A stretch of DNA of 64,000 bases from Lachnospiraceae bacterium UBA7086 (GTDB taxonomy: Bacteria; Bacillota; Clostridia; Lachnospirales; Lachnospiraceae). Of the stretch, positions 41,861 through 48,965 are shown one piece after another. The first letter of the stretch is position 1. The number at the start of each line of letters is the position of its first letter. The position numbers and the translations under genes are program-made. The stretch lies in assembly GCA_002492525.1 (NCBI GenBank), contig DKZA01000022.1:128246-192245 (forward strand). The letters run 5' to 3'. Under the pieces are notes generated by a model, which was given only the letters and a program-made list of their open reading frames with translations, was not told the origin of the DNA and did no database searches.

Positions 41861-44137
41861 TCAACCGCCGAACATGCTGGATACCGCATTGTTCTTGGAC
41901 TCCATCTTCGCCAGGGCCGTCTCCATCGCTGAGAACTTCGCATACCACTTATCCATCAGCGCGTTGAGCTTCTCTTCCTGCTTCTTGATCTTATCCGTGT
42001 AATCTTCATACTCTTTCTTCATCTGCTTGTCGTTATAGACGGTAAGCGCACTGCTCATCGTAGTAGCCGACATCTTCTTATTCAGCTCATCATGCATATT
42101 GTTGGTCAGACCTACGAAGAAGTTCATCACCGTATCCGGATCGGATGCGATCATACTGCGGAGCAGGTCATCTTTTCCTCTGACAGACGAATCATCCTGA
42201 TCCCCGTCAATGTGATACGCATTTCTCTCATTATCCTTGGCTGCAAAATATCCCAGAGTGGCAATACCGAAATCCGCCAGATACATATTCTTACCATTTA
42301 CATTGACGCCCTGGAGCATCACGCTCTTCATTGAGGAAGCTACCGTGCTTAATGTGGAATCTCTGCGAAGCAGGGAATCCTTGATCTTTTTCTCCCACTC
42401 CTCGATCTCATCATCCGTCATAGCATCCTTTTCTTCCGATGTAAGAGGCTCGTAACCCTTGGAGGACTCTGCATTATACATAGAATCCATCTCATTGATC
42501 AACTTGTTGTACTCGGTAAAGAGTCCTTTGATCATATCGTAAATACCGTCTGTATCGGTGGTAGTCGATAAAGTAACCTCTTTGTCAGTCTCTTCCAACG
42601 CCGTAATAGTCATGCCGTTGACAGAGATGGTATTATTATAAGAAGAATATTTTACGCCGTTAAGCGTGATCTCCGCATCGCTGCCCTGAATCTTATGAGC
42701 CTGTTTATTCTCCGACAGATCTTTGGTAAATTCGCCATCCAGGAACCTAATCGCCGCAACTGTCTTCACATTCACCTCAGCAGTCACATCGTCTATTAAA
42801 TCCTGGGTTCCTTTTATCTCCACTTTACTGGAATCATTAGGATCTACTGTCGCAGTGAAGTACTTCTGATTCTCATCAATCGTATCCTGATTGGTCTTAA
42901 TGGTGGCTTCATTGGCTGCAATGGCATTGACATAGCTATAACAGTCTTTCGCCTTTGTAATTTCCTTCTCTGCGTCCTCTACCGCCGCCTTAGCTGCTGC
43001 AATAGCGGCCTCATCCCGGTCGGCGCCCTCCTTGGCATTTAATTCTTCATATGCCTTCTGTTTCTCCTCCAGCTTCTGAACCAGACCGCCCTGGCGAACT
43101 TTCTCCATGACTTCTTTGCCGTCTTCCATCACCGGATCGCCATTTTCATCTTTCTTGACAACCTCTGTCTCCGTCCCATAAATCTGATCATAAAGACTCT
43201 TCTTTAAATCAGCATAGGTTTTATCAGCAGGCAGTTTTCCATAGGTATCATAGCCTTCCAGCTTTTTCAGTTCGTCTTCATTGTATTTATTGGCGCCTTT
43301 TAATGTCTCGTTATCCTTCGTCAGCGCATCATTCTGCTCCTTGTAAGCCTTTGCGCGCGCCGCAACCGTATCCGCAATCAGCTTATTTCTTGCATCATCG
43401 TTGGTTGCATAATCTTTCCACTTCGCATATTCCTTGTATTCCGCAGTGTTCATATAAGCCTTATATGCTTCGGAATCCTTATCCGCAGGAGGCGCTGTAA
43501 GAAGTCCCAGTGCTGCAAGTGCTTCAAAGCCTTTCGAGTCATTACCGGAAAGGGTAAAGTTCGCATCCTTACCGGTATCCTGGGAACTCATATAGATACG
43601 CTGGTTATCCTGATCGAAGTTGGCATTTAAGCCCACGCTTTTTAACTTATCGACGAATTGATTAATCGTCATATTTTCATCTACTGCGATCTCCACGGAC
43701 TGCCCAAGCGCACCGTTGACACTAATACTGCCGGAACCGGTAAATCCGAGATGCTTCAGAGAAGCCTCGCCTTTAAAACACGTACCATTATCGGTCTGCA
43801 GACTTCCGCCTGTCAGATAAGCTCTCTTTGCCATCTTATCCACAGTCAGTGTATGCACACCATCAACCGTGTTTTCACCGCTTACCACTTTCACCGCATT
43901 AGGATTGGATACGGTAGTCTTCTTCTTCATATAAGAGCTCTGCAGGCGCATATCATCCAGTTTCTGATAGAAACTGTAAATCTTGGTATTTAATGCCTTC
44001 CATGCATCCTGCTTCCAGCTCAGCTTCTTCTGCGCCTTTACCAGTTTTGTCTTTTTATAACTCTGAGCCGAAGCCAGCTCATTGATAATACTCTCGGTAT
44101 CGAGTCCGGAGTACATACCTGTTATTCTGATAGCCAT
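41861..44137 (-). CDS. fliD: Flagellar hook-associated protein 2 (filament cap), enlarged FliD
   Basis: 758 aa, ATG at 44137 with GGAGGG upstream. FliD ends are conserved: RITGMYSGLDTESIINELA and SYKKTKLVKAQKKLSWKQDA at the N-terminus, and YDKIKKQEEKLNALMDK-like, KFSAMETALAKMESKNNAVS at the C-terminus. The middle (about 215-430) is a highly charged, lysine- and glutamate-rich helical region, including EEKQKAYEELNAKEGADRDE and KAAVEDAEKEITKAKD, typical of a coiled coil and absent in most FliD proteins, which are usually nearer 450-500 aa. FliD caps the growing filament and guides flagellin folding. The insert probably projects from the cap tip. Confidence 0.93.
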   Translation of the reverse strand: MAIRITGMYSGLDTESIINELASAQSYKKTKLVKAQKKLSWKQDAWKALNTKIYSFYQKLDDMRLQSSYMKKKTTVSNPNAVKVVSGENTVDGVHTLTVDKMAKRAYLTGGSLQTDNGTCFKGEASLKHLGFTGSGSISVNGALGQSVEIAVDENMTINQFVDKLKSVGLNANFDQDNQRIYMSSQDTGKDANFTLSGNDSKGFEALAALGLLTAPPADKDSEAYKAYMNTAEYKEYAKWKDYATNDDARNKLIADTVAARAKAYKEQNDALTKDNETLKGANKYNEDELKKLEGYDTYGKLPADKTYADLKKSLYDQIYGTETEVVKKDENGDPVMEDGKEVMEKVRQGGLVQKLEEKQKAYEELNAKEGADRDEAAIAAAKAAVEDAEKEITKAKDCYSYVNAIAANEATIKTNQDTIDENQKYFTATVDPNDSSKVEIKGTQDLIDDVTAEVNVKTVAAIRFLDGEFTKDLSENKQAHKIQGSDAEITLNGVKYSSYNNTISVNGMTITALEETDKEVTLSTTTDTDGIYDMIKGLFTEYNKLINEMDSMYNAESSKGYEPLTSEEKDAMTDDEIEEWEKKIKDSLLRRDSTLSTVASSMKSVMLQGVNVNGKNMYLADFGIATLGYFAAKDNERNAYHIDGDQDDSSVRGKDDLLRSMIASDPDTVMNFFVGLTNNMHDELNKKMSATTMSSALTVYNDKQMKKEYEDYTDKIKKQEEKLNALMDKWYAKFSAMETALAKMESKNNAVSSMFGG

Positions 44138-44157
44138 TTTATTTCCCTCCTAGCTGT

Positions 44158-44634
44158 CTAACGCTTTTCGTCCACAAGGATTCCCGCCATCTCCCAGATT
44201 CTGGCAATCATGTCTAATGTCTTCTCCGGAGGGAACTCTTTGATAACCTCCTTGGTGTCCTTATCCATGATTTTGATCATAATCCGGTTGGTTCCCTCGT
44301 GAACACCAAAAACAGCTTCTTCATTACTGTTATTGATCTTCCTGTTCATCTCCGCGATAGCCTTCTTCAGATGTTCGGGCATTGCCTGTTTCTGTTGTAC
44401 GCCCTTTGTCTGCTGTGCGTTGCCGGCTGCCTGTTGCTGCTGGCTTCCGGTACTGTCACTGCCGCTGTTCGTATCATCCTCAGCCTGCGGCTTTGTTACG
44501 GATGCCGTTGTCTCATCCACATTGACTGTCTGTCCATCTGCAGGAACTTCCGTGTTCACTGGTGTCACCGTCTGCGGTTTTGCTGCCGGCTGTACCTGAT
44601 AGGTCATAGCACTGTTTAATGGTTCAATTGCCAT
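44158..44634 (-). CDS. flaG: FlaG-family flagellar protein
   Basis: 158 aa, ATG at 44634 with GGAGGT 9 nt upstream; a TTG at 44640 is possible. A low-complexity first half rich in Gln, Thr, Ser and Ala (SGSDSTGSQQQQAAGNAQQT) leads to the conserved FlaG domain: LKKAIAEMNRKINNSNEEA, VFGVHEGTNRIMIKIMDKDT, KEVIKEFPPEKTLDMIARI and WEMAGILVDEKR. FlaG is associated with filament-length control, probably together with FliD, though its mechanism is unclear. It is the first gene of the flaG-fliD-fliS-chaperone operon, 101 nt from the sigma-D promoter at 44735-44761. FliD starts 20 nt after it. Confidence 0.9.
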   Translation of the reverse strand: MAIEPLNSAMTYQVQPAAKPQTVTPVNTEVPADGQTVNVDETTASVTKPQAEDDTNSGSDSTGSQQQQAAGNAQQTKGVQQKQAMPEHLKKAIAEMNRKINNSNEEAVFGVHEGTNRIMIKIMDKDTKEVIKEFPPEKTLDMIARIWEMAGILVDEKR

Positions 44635-44734
44635 TGTCAATCACCTCCATGTGATATAGTAAAGTATTAATAGAATCGTCTTTTGACAACGCCCCTCCCC
44701 TTTACACAGGAACAGACGCAATCTCTTATAACTT

Positions 44735-44761
44735 ATATCGGAAAAAAGCAACAATAATTTA
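44735..44761 (-). promoter_or_regulatory. Sigma-D promoter of flaG-fliD-fliS operon
   Basis: Minus strand TAAA (44758-44761), 15-nt spacer, TCCGATAT (44735-44742), matching the sigma-D pattern apart from the first base of the -10. It lies 101 nt upstream of flaG and on the opposite strand from the sigma-A promoter of 44870, so the intergenic region is a divergent switch between two sigma factors. Confidence 0.9.
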
Positions 44762-44800
44762 GCTGTAATGTCAAAGAATTTTCTCTATTCTTACTTAAGT

Positions 44801-44829
44801 TTGAAAAAAAAACACATCTAAGGTATAAT
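44801..44829 (+). promoter_or_regulatory. Sigma-A promoter of the GT4-CgeB operon
   Basis: TTGAAA (44801-44806), 17-nt spacer, TATAAT (44824-44829); the -10 is perfect and the -35 has one mismatch. Transcription would begin near 44836, about 25-35 nt before the translational starts at 44860 and 44870. Confidence 0.75.
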
Positions 44830-44859
44830 CAATCATATCACATAAATAAGGAGTTTTAC

Positions 44860-44883
44860 ATGCCCTGCCATGAAAAAGTATAA
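44860..44883 (+). other. Possible 7-codon leader frame overlapping the GT4 start
   Basis: AAGGAG sits 6 nt before an ATG at 44860 that encodes only MPCHEKV before a stop at 44881-44883. The real gene starts at 44870 in another frame, where the site is 16 nt away. Ribosomes ending here could reinitiate at the nearby ATG, or the frame may reflect a sequence error. Confidence 0.4.
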
Positions 44884-46009
44884 TATCTGCGTTATTCCGG
44901 CCTATCCCCTGGAAAATGTACAGCTGTTAAAAGACCGGATACTGATTCCCTATGTATGTTACAGGCATTTTGGGAACAGCCTGACCATTGTTACCCAGAA
45001 AAAAGAGGACTATCCTTATCTGACATACTTAGAAGGCGCACAGCTTCATGTTCTGCCTTGTTCAGAATCCCTGTCCCACATGGAAGCCGCAGCATCCTAT
45101 GTAGCAGCCAACTACACAGAAATCGACCTGCTCTTTTTATTCGGTGCACGGCTGGAATATACCGAACTGGCATTGCAGTACAAAGCACTGCGGCCTGACG
45201 GCATCATTTATCTGAAACTGGACATGAATTCCGGCTGGGCCAACGCTCTGCCCTTAGATCATACGCCCTATGCCGCCTTTCTTGACGCCTGCGATATCAT
45301 CAGCTGCGAAGCCCGCCGCTTACAGCATCTTATCTGTCAGAAATGGCAAAGAACCATAGAGTATATCCCCAACGGTCTCTATTACCCACTCTATCCATCC
45401 ATGGAAGATACTGTCTATGAGAATAAGGACAATCTCATTCTTACGGTAGGACGAATCGGCAGCGTCCAGAAAAACTCCCACGTACTTTTATATGCCTATG
45501 CCTTATCCTATCTGCGTTTTACAACGCCTTGGGATCTGGTTATGATTGGCTCTGTCACGCCAGAATTTCAGGAGATTTACGATGTATTCTGCCGGGAATT
45601 TCCGGAGATTGCCCCTCATGTCCATCTGACGGGAAGTATCTCCGATAAGGCGCAGCTTCATGCTTATTACAGACGGGCCAAAATTTTTGCCCTCACTTCC
45701 CAGATGGAAGGGGGCAGTCCCAACGTATACGCCGAGGCCGCCGGCTTTGGCTGTACCATACTTACCACGGATATCGACTGTGCGCAGGACATGACTGACC
45801 ACGAAAGACTGGGGAGGATTGTAAAAGATTCCGAAAACATTCCTGCCTATGCCCAGGCACTGTCCGCGCTCTGTTCCGATCAGGTTTATCTGGAACAAAA
45901 TTTTACGGCTATCAGAGAATATATCCATCATTATTTTGATTACGACCATATTGCCGAACGACTCCGGCTTATCATAGAGGATGCCGCCTCAGAAAAGGAA
46001 ATCTTATGA
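44870..46009 (+). CDS. GT4 glycosyltransferase
   Basis: 379 aa, ATG at 44870. GT-B architecture: N-terminal ICVIPAYPLENVQLLKDRI and LLFLFGARLEYTELALQYKA, interdomain YIPNGLYYPLYPSMED, then NLILTVGRIGSVQKNSHVLL (start of the C-terminal domain), FREFPEIAPHVHLTGSIS-like, AKIFALTSQMEGGSPNVYAE with the E-G-G-S-P-N-V-Y donor loop, and AAGFGCTILTTDIDCAQDM. These are retaining GT4 hallmarks with a conserved E-x7-E region. It overlaps the next gene by 4 nt (ATGA), so the two are translationally coupled. Likely adds a sugar during flagellin glycosylation. Donor unknown. Confidence 0.85.
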   Translation: MKKYNICVIPAYPLENVQLLKDRILIPYVCYRHFGNSLTIVTQKKEDYPYLTYLEGAQLHVLPCSESLSHMEAAASYVAANYTEIDLLFLFGARLEYTELALQYKALRPDGIIYLKLDMNSGWANALPLDHTPYAAFLDACDIISCEARRLQHLICQKWQRTIEYIPNGLYYPLYPSMEDTVYENKDNLILTVGRIGSVQKNSHVLLYAYALSYLRFTTPWDLVMIGSVTPEFQEIYDVFCREFPEIAPHVHLTGSISDKAQLHAYYRRAKIFALTSQMEGGSPNVYAEAAGFGCTILTTDIDCAQDMTDHERLGRIVKDSENIPAYAQALSALCSDQVYLEQNFTAIREYIHHYFDYDHIAERLRLIIEDAASEKEIL

Positions 46010-46983
46010 ATATTATTGTTAACGACACCCATATCATACTGCAAACGGATGATGCCACAGCCTCCCATATCCTCTTGACCAAGCCGGATATTGCAGATTA
46101 CAGTAATGTCACCACCAGACCACTGGTGAAATCATACCATCTTATCAAGGAGACTATCTGGGATCGCTTCTGCCAATGTGTGCAGGACACTGCCAAACAC
46201 TGCACAGATGATGTCCACCATGACTGCTATGCCATGACCTTCAGTGCTTTGTATCCGGCCCTGCTCTCCAACAGCCAGGCTAAGAACGTTCTGTACTATG
46301 GTCAGGAATCCGCGGCCTTTTTTCTTTCTTTTCTGGAAGATTTCATGACCTTTTTACAGCCGGACAGCAGCCTTGTCGGGCTGTCCCCCAATCCTTTTGT
46401 ATTTTCCGGACTTGCCAACGGTTCCTTTCATGCAGCAATCATTGACCTGGATGCTGGCTGCGACCTGCGTACCATCTGTGATGTGCTGACAAAAATCCGA
46501 AAAAACGGAATCGTTGTACTGTATACAGCCCTGGATGCCCCCGCCGGTGACGTGGCCACACTGTTAAGTCATGCCGCAAAAACAGTCTTCTCTTCCTCTG
46601 CTCTCTATGTTCTTACCATAGAACCTGCGCTCTGCGATCTGATCTATCCTTATAGTTCCGAAGCTCTTGTTCTGACCTATACAGAAGAGCTTCTTACACA
46701 GATTGCGGAACTGAAATCTCTTATACAGAATATCCAGCAAGGAGACTGTCAGCCGGAAGACTGTCTATATGCGGCCAAGCTGCTTGCCCGAACGGAGAAA
46801 GCGCTGTGGGCCATATACGACTATCTGGAAGATTGCCGGCTGCCAGTCTATGCCAATACCCTCAAAGAGGCAGTCATGGACTATTATATAGGATTGTCAG
46901 ACAAGACAGACCACCCGGGTTACTCTGACAAGCTTTCCCTTGCGGCACAAGATTTCTTTCCCGCTATAGAAACAGAATTTTGA
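46006..46983 (+). CDS. Degenerate methyltransferase-fold protein of unknown function
   Basis: 325 aa, ATG at 46006 overlapping the GT4 stop. Residues about 95-210 have the rhythm of a class I SAM-methyltransferase: NVLYYGQESAAFFLSFLED (motif I), SSLVGLSPNPFVFSG (motif II), FHAAIIDLDAGCDL (motif IV), RKNGIVVLYTALDAPAG. The glycine loop that binds SAM is replaced (YYGQESAAF), so catalysis is doubtful. The remaining halves are helical, with NIQQGDCQPEDCLYAAKLLA. It lies between a GT4 and a CgeB-like transferase and ends 23 nt before the latter's start. It may act as a partner or scaffold for these enzymes. I do not recognise the family. Confidence 0.5.
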   Translation: MNIIVNDTHIILQTDDATASHILLTKPDIADYSNVTTRPLVKSYHLIKETIWDRFCQCVQDTAKHCTDDVHHDCYAMTFSALYPALLSNSQAKNVLYYGQESAAFFLSFLEDFMTFLQPDSSLVGLSPNPFVFSGLANGSFHAAIIDLDAGCDLRTICDVLTKIRKNGIVVLYTALDAPAGDVATLLSHAAKTVFSSSALYVLTIEPALCDLIYPYSSEALVLTYTEELLTQIAELKSLIQNIQQGDCQPEDCLYAAKLLARTEKALWAIYDYLEDCRLPVYANTLKEAVMDYYIGLSDKTDHPGYSDKLSLAAQDFFPAIETEF

Positions 46984-47006
46984 CCAATTCGGATAAGGTG
47001 ATTTCC

Positions 47007-48200
47007 ATGGAAATATTATTCTACCGCTACAACAGCATATGCGAACCCAACATCCTGAAAGTTTTCACAGACTTCGGCATCACAGTGCATGTGGAAGCTA
47101 CAGAAATATATGACAAGAGTGTCACTCCAAGACAATGCGCCGAAAAAGTGACACAGCATATCCTGTCCCATCCCCTTGCTTTCGTGTTCAGCATTAATTT
47201 TTTCCCTGCCATCTCCTACACCTGTGAGCGTCTGAAAGTACCTTATGTCTGCTGGAGTGTGGATTCTCCGGTACCGGAGCTTTTTTCCAATGCACTGAAG
47301 AACTCCTATAACCGCATTTTTCTTTTTGACCGGACGCAATATGAGTTCTTTTCTCCCGTCAATCCTTCCTGCATCTACTATCTGCCCCTGGCTACGAATG
47401 TGAAACGCTGGGAACAGACTGTTCTTGCCATGACCGATGAGGACTATGAAACTTATCGGGCAGATGTATCCTTTGTGGGTTCTCTCTACACGGAAAAATG
47501 CCCCTATGATACCCTTCGCCGCTCACTTTCTGCTTACACCCAGGGATTTGTGGACGGCCTGATAGAAGCCCAGCTTAAAATCTACGGCTGCAACCTGATA
47601 CCGGATAACCTGACCGACCGGGTAATCCAGGAAATTGCCGCAGCGGATCCGAACTTTTATAAAGGTGAGGACACTTATGGGGACACAGACCGTTATCTGA
47701 CCGCCCACCAGTATATTGGCATGAAACTGGCCGCCGTGGAGCGGGAACGGACGCTCAATCGTCTTGCGGAGCACTTTGAGGTGACGCTCTATACAAGAAG
47801 CGATACTTCCGCCCTTCCTAAGGTTCACTGCAAAGGCGGCGTAAGCACCCTGACCGAAATGCCCAAGGTCTTTCAGGCAAGCAAAATCAATCTGAATATG
47901 ACCATCCGTCCCATTGAGACCGGTCTCTCTTTAAGAGTATGGGATATCTTAGGCTGCGGCGGATTTCTGCTCACCAACTACCAGGCAGAAATCCCAGACT
48001 ATTTTGTAATCGGAAAAGATCTGGAAACGTACGATTCCATGGAAGAGCTGGAATCGAAGATACAATACTATCTGACCCACGAAGAAGAACGGGTGGAAAT
48101 TGCCATAAACGGATACGAAAAGGTGGCAAAACACCACACTTATGAAATACGGTTGGCGCAGATGTTTCAGGTGCTGACGGAAAATCTTCCAGACAGCTAA
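47007..48200 (+). CDS. CgeB-like (DUF3880) glycosyltransferase, second copy
   Basis: 397 aa. The ATG at 47007 has AAGGTGA 5-6 nt upstream, and a TTG at 46980 overlapping the previous stop is not used. N-terminal DUF3880-like features are EILFYRYNSICEPNILKVF, AFVFSINFFPAISYTC and PYVCWSVDSPVPELF. The CgeB/Glyco_trans_1_2 end has KINLNMTIRPIETGLSLRVW, DILGCGGFLLTNYQAEIPD and KHHTYEIRLAQMF. It is a paralogue of the gene at 33072-34274. Position near fliD, fliS and flagellin suggests glycosylation of flagellar proteins, and the two copies may have different acceptor or donor preferences. Confidence 0.78.
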   Translation: MEILFYRYNSICEPNILKVFTDFGITVHVEATEIYDKSVTPRQCAEKVTQHILSHPLAFVFSINFFPAISYTCERLKVPYVCWSVDSPVPELFSNALKNSYNRIFLFDRTQYEFFSPVNPSCIYYLPLATNVKRWEQTVLAMTDEDYETYRADVSFVGSLYTEKCPYDTLRRSLSAYTQGFVDGLIEAQLKIYGCNLIPDNLTDRVIQEIAAADPNFYKGEDTYGDTDRYLTAHQYIGMKLAAVERERTLNRLAEHFEVTLYTRSDTSALPKVHCKGGVSTLTEMPKVFQASKINLNMTIRPIETGLSLRVWDILGCGGFLLTNYQAEIPDYFVIGKDLETYDSMEELESKIQYYLTHEEERVEIAINGYEKVAKHHTYEIRLAQMFQVLTENLPDS

Positions 48201-48201
48201 A

Positions 48202-48233
48202 AGGCAGACATGACACCAATGTCACATCTGCCT
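48202..48233. terminator. Bidirectional terminator between CgeB-like gene and csrA
   Basis: AGGCAGA (48202-48208) pairs with TCTGCCT (48227-48233), with an inner TGACA/TGTCA stem. Convergent genes flank it (48200 plus, 48261 minus) and short T runs follow on the plus side. A termination role is inferred from position and stem. Confidence 0.6.
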
Positions 48234-48260
48234 CTGTATTTCTATATTCTGTTCTCCTGT

Positions 48261-48479
48261 CTATCCCAGCAAATTCTTCAAGGCTTCCATGCCGTCCACA
48301 TCCACGGCCTCCTTATTGGCATCCTGAATCTGGATATAGACTTCTTTACGGTATACGGGTACTTCCCTCGGGGCGGTAATGCCTAGCTTTACCTGTTCAC
48401 CCTTAATCTCGAGAACCGTGATCTCTACATTATTATTAATCACAAGCGCCTCATTCTTTTTTCTGGATAAAGCTAACAT
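48261..48479 (-). CDS. csrA: Carbon storage regulator CsrA
   Basis: 72 aa, ATG at 48479 beginning one nucleotide after the fliW stop, so the two are coupled. Sequence is typical: MLALSRKKNEALVINNNVEI, TVLEIKGEQVKLGITAPREV and PVYRKEVYIQIQDANKEAV. CsrA is a dimeric RNA-binding protein that binds GGA in hairpin loops and blocks translation. In Gram-positives FliW frees hag from CsrA once flagellin is secreted. The predicted target is the hag leader at 40748-40763, which makes the circuit complete in this window. Length normal for the family. Confidence 0.95.
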   Translation of the reverse strand: MLALSRKKNEALVINNNVEITVLEIKGEQVKLGITAPREVPVYRKEVYIQIQDANKEAVDVDGMEALKNLLG

Positions 48480-48941
48480 TTACTCACCTGCTTTCTCTTT
48501 GTTCTGATTGAGAATATCATAAATCGGGAATTTAACCGGATACTCATCTCCCTCCACAATCACCTGTGTCGCTTTTCTCTGCGCCGCATTGATCACCATA
48601 GGTCCCTTTAAATTGACCGTCATCTTCTTAATGTCTTTCGGCACAGTCACCGTAACCATCACCAGAAGTTCCTCCGGTACAATCTCGCCAATACTGTTGA
48701 GCAGTTCATCGTCCACTTCCGGATTGTAATCCGGACACACGATGAGCGGATCCATCACAGGCATCGCAAAAGCCGGCTCCTGCAGGGACTGCATCCAGTG
48801 AATCGTATCCGTCCCTTTCTCCTCATCATGAATCAGTGCAAAATCTGTCAATTCCGGAAATCCTATGATACCGTTCGGAAAATGTATGATCTTCTCATCG
48901 TCGATCGTAATCTCTCCAAATACCTTTGTTGTAATCTGCAT
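48480..48941 (-). CDS. fliW: Flagellar assembly factor FliW
   Basis: 153 aa, ATG at 48941 with AAGGG just upstream. Characteristic FliW sequence: MQITTKVFGEITIDDEKIIH, FPNGIIGFPELTDFALIHDE, FAMPVMDPLIVCPDYNPEVD and MTVNLKGPMVINAAQRKATQ. FliW binds both flagellin and CsrA; when flagellin is exported, FliW is free to antagonise CsrA so hag is translated. It lies 24 nt after flgL, the usual order in Clostridia and Bacilli. The length matches other FliW proteins. Confidence 0.96.
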   Translation of the reverse strand: MQITTKVFGEITIDDEKIIHFPNGIIGFPELTDFALIHDEEKGTDTIHWMQSLQEPAFAMPVMDPLIVCPDYNPEVDDELLNSIGEIVPEELLVMVTVTVPKDIKKMTVNLKGPMVINAAQRKATQVIVEGDEYPVKFPIYDILNQNKEKAGE

Positions 48942-48965
48942 ACCCTTGCAACCGCCTTCCTCAAA

